From: Bacteroidota bacterium
GTDB lineage: Bacteria > Bacteroidota > Bacteroidia > Chitinophagales > Chitinophagaceae
Reading direction: 5' to 3'
DNA length: 64,000 nucleotides
NCBI GenBank assembly: GCA_018267955.1
Contig: JAFDXL010000010.1
Location: 62,001-126,000 of the forward strand
Each line of letters starts with the position of its first letter. Position 1 is the first letter of the stretch. Positions 63,632 to 64,000 of this stretch are shown here, piece by piece. The translations under genes and the position numbers were made by a program. The notes under the pieces were generated by a model that searched no databases, was not told where the DNA came from, and saw only the letters and a program-made list of their open reading frames with translations.

Positions 63632-63639
63632 CAAAGATA
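63632..63639 (-). promoter_or_regulatory. -7 promoter element of the sdh operon
   Basis: TATCTTTG on the minus strand matches TAnnTTTG exactly and lies 43 bp before the sdhC start. A TTTAG at about the -33 position may be the upstream element. Confidence 0.6.
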
Positions 63640-63661
63640 ATATGCTATCTTCATAACCTAA

Positions 63662-63709
63662 AGTGCTAATCCTTTTTATCTGTAAAATAAGCAGTCAGGA
63701 ATTAGCACT
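63662..63709. repeat. Spaced inverted repeat upstream of sdhC
   Basis: AGTGCTAAT (63662-63670) and ATTAGCACT (63701-63709) form a perfect 9-bp inverted repeat with a 30-bp spacer. It could be the terminator of the preceding gene (63727 onwards) or a regulatory site of the sdh promoter just downstream. Confidence 0.5.
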
Positions 63710-63726
63710 AATTTAAATATGTTGCA

Positions 63727-64000
63727 TTATTCGCCGTAGAGGCGCAGCATTTGGTTATCTACCAGTTGAAAAAAATGCTGAGGCTGATAGGTGCGCCAGT
63801 TAGGGATATCCATCAATCGTATATAATTATCTACGTGCGAACGATGGAAGTCGTACTTAGTTTGTTCAGGCATATCTATCGAAACGATCCATCCCCCTTC
63901 CTCCTTGATGTCATCATGCCATTCCTCATAGTATTCAGTATCGCTGCTGTGAAAATTAAGGACGCTCTCTGTTATGAGTATGAATTTATAGATACCTGTT
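63727..64000 (-). CDS. C-terminal part of an uncharacterised protein, cut by the window edge
   Basis: A minus-strand frame is open from the window end to a TAA at 63727-63729 and gives 90 residues. They are acidic and aromatic (EYYEEWHDDIKEEGGWIV, then YDFHRSHVDNYIRLMD and a C-terminal LRLYGE). The composition and regular codons look coding. No family is recognised; the N-terminus is outside the window. Confidence 0.6.
   Translation of the reverse strand, partial: TGIYKFILITESVLNFHSSDTEYYEEWHDDIKEEGGWIVSIDMPEQTKYDFHRSHVDNYIRLMDIPNWRTYQPQHFFQLVDNQMLRLYGE

Overview
The window reads as chromosomal DNA of a Bacteroidota member, probably of the Chitinophagaceae/Sphingobacteriales kind (inference; no rRNA is present). 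The signs are two proteins with type A and one with type B (gliding-motility-like) type IX secretion C-termini, a TonB-dependent receptor operon, a single-subunit cytochrome b succinate dehydrogenase, many short lipoproteins, and -7 elements of the TAnnTTTG type.

Layout. 1-5.5 kb: the end of a large unknown protein, then a minus-strand pair encoding a PD-(D/E)XK-type nuclease and a HEPN-like protein. 5.8-12.7 kb: two secreted T9SS cargo genes. 12.8-15.8 kb: TonB receptor, small membrane protein and lipoprotein. 15.9-19.7 kb: small orphan genes, two of them (zinc ribbon plus excisionase-like HTH) typical of mobile elements, with a truncated tRNA at 16.92 kb and a strongly structured RNA-like hairpin at 17.61-17.72 kb. 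19.9-20.9 kb: a decayed Omp85-type barrel gene.

20.9-40.25 kb is the most striking part: twelve plus-strand genes that overlap or lie at most 26 bp apart. In order they are an RloA/RloB (AbiL-like) pair, SbcD and SbcC, a four-gene ABC three-component (ABC-3C) conflict system (MBL hydrolase, trypsin-like protease with C-terminal extension, middle component, Rad50-like ATPase) and a Wadjet/MksBEFG-type plasmid-defence system (JetA, JetB, JetC, JetD). One candidate promoter, overlapped by one of two near-identical 15-bp palindromes, precedes the first gene. The ABC-3C block is visibly more AT-rich than SbcCD and Jet and looks like a later insertion into an SbcCD-Jet operon. Four systems, three of them with SMC/Rad50-like ATPases, may share one transcript.

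Facing this operon is a 1082-codon gene (40.3-43.6 kb) that fuses a TM0106-family RecB-like/DEDD nuclease region to a full IS66-type DDE transposase and four C-terminal integrase-type repeats. After it come a terminator, a second truncated tRNA (Leu-type) and an intact tRNA-Met at 44.23 kb. I place the border between accessory island and core chromosome here.

44.3-64 kb is ordinary core genome: thioesterases, a FAH-family enzyme, bestrophin, SMR transporter, uracil-DNA glycosylase, PlsC, a DUF2520 protein, a lipid/envelope cluster (dehydratase, lipoprotein, LolA-like, deacetylase, a KdsB-like protein with altered motifs), DUF423, shikimate kinase, CinA, an SDR, a T9SS type B protein, an alpha/beta hydrolase, a DUF4105/Lnb-like membrane protein and the sdhCAB operon.
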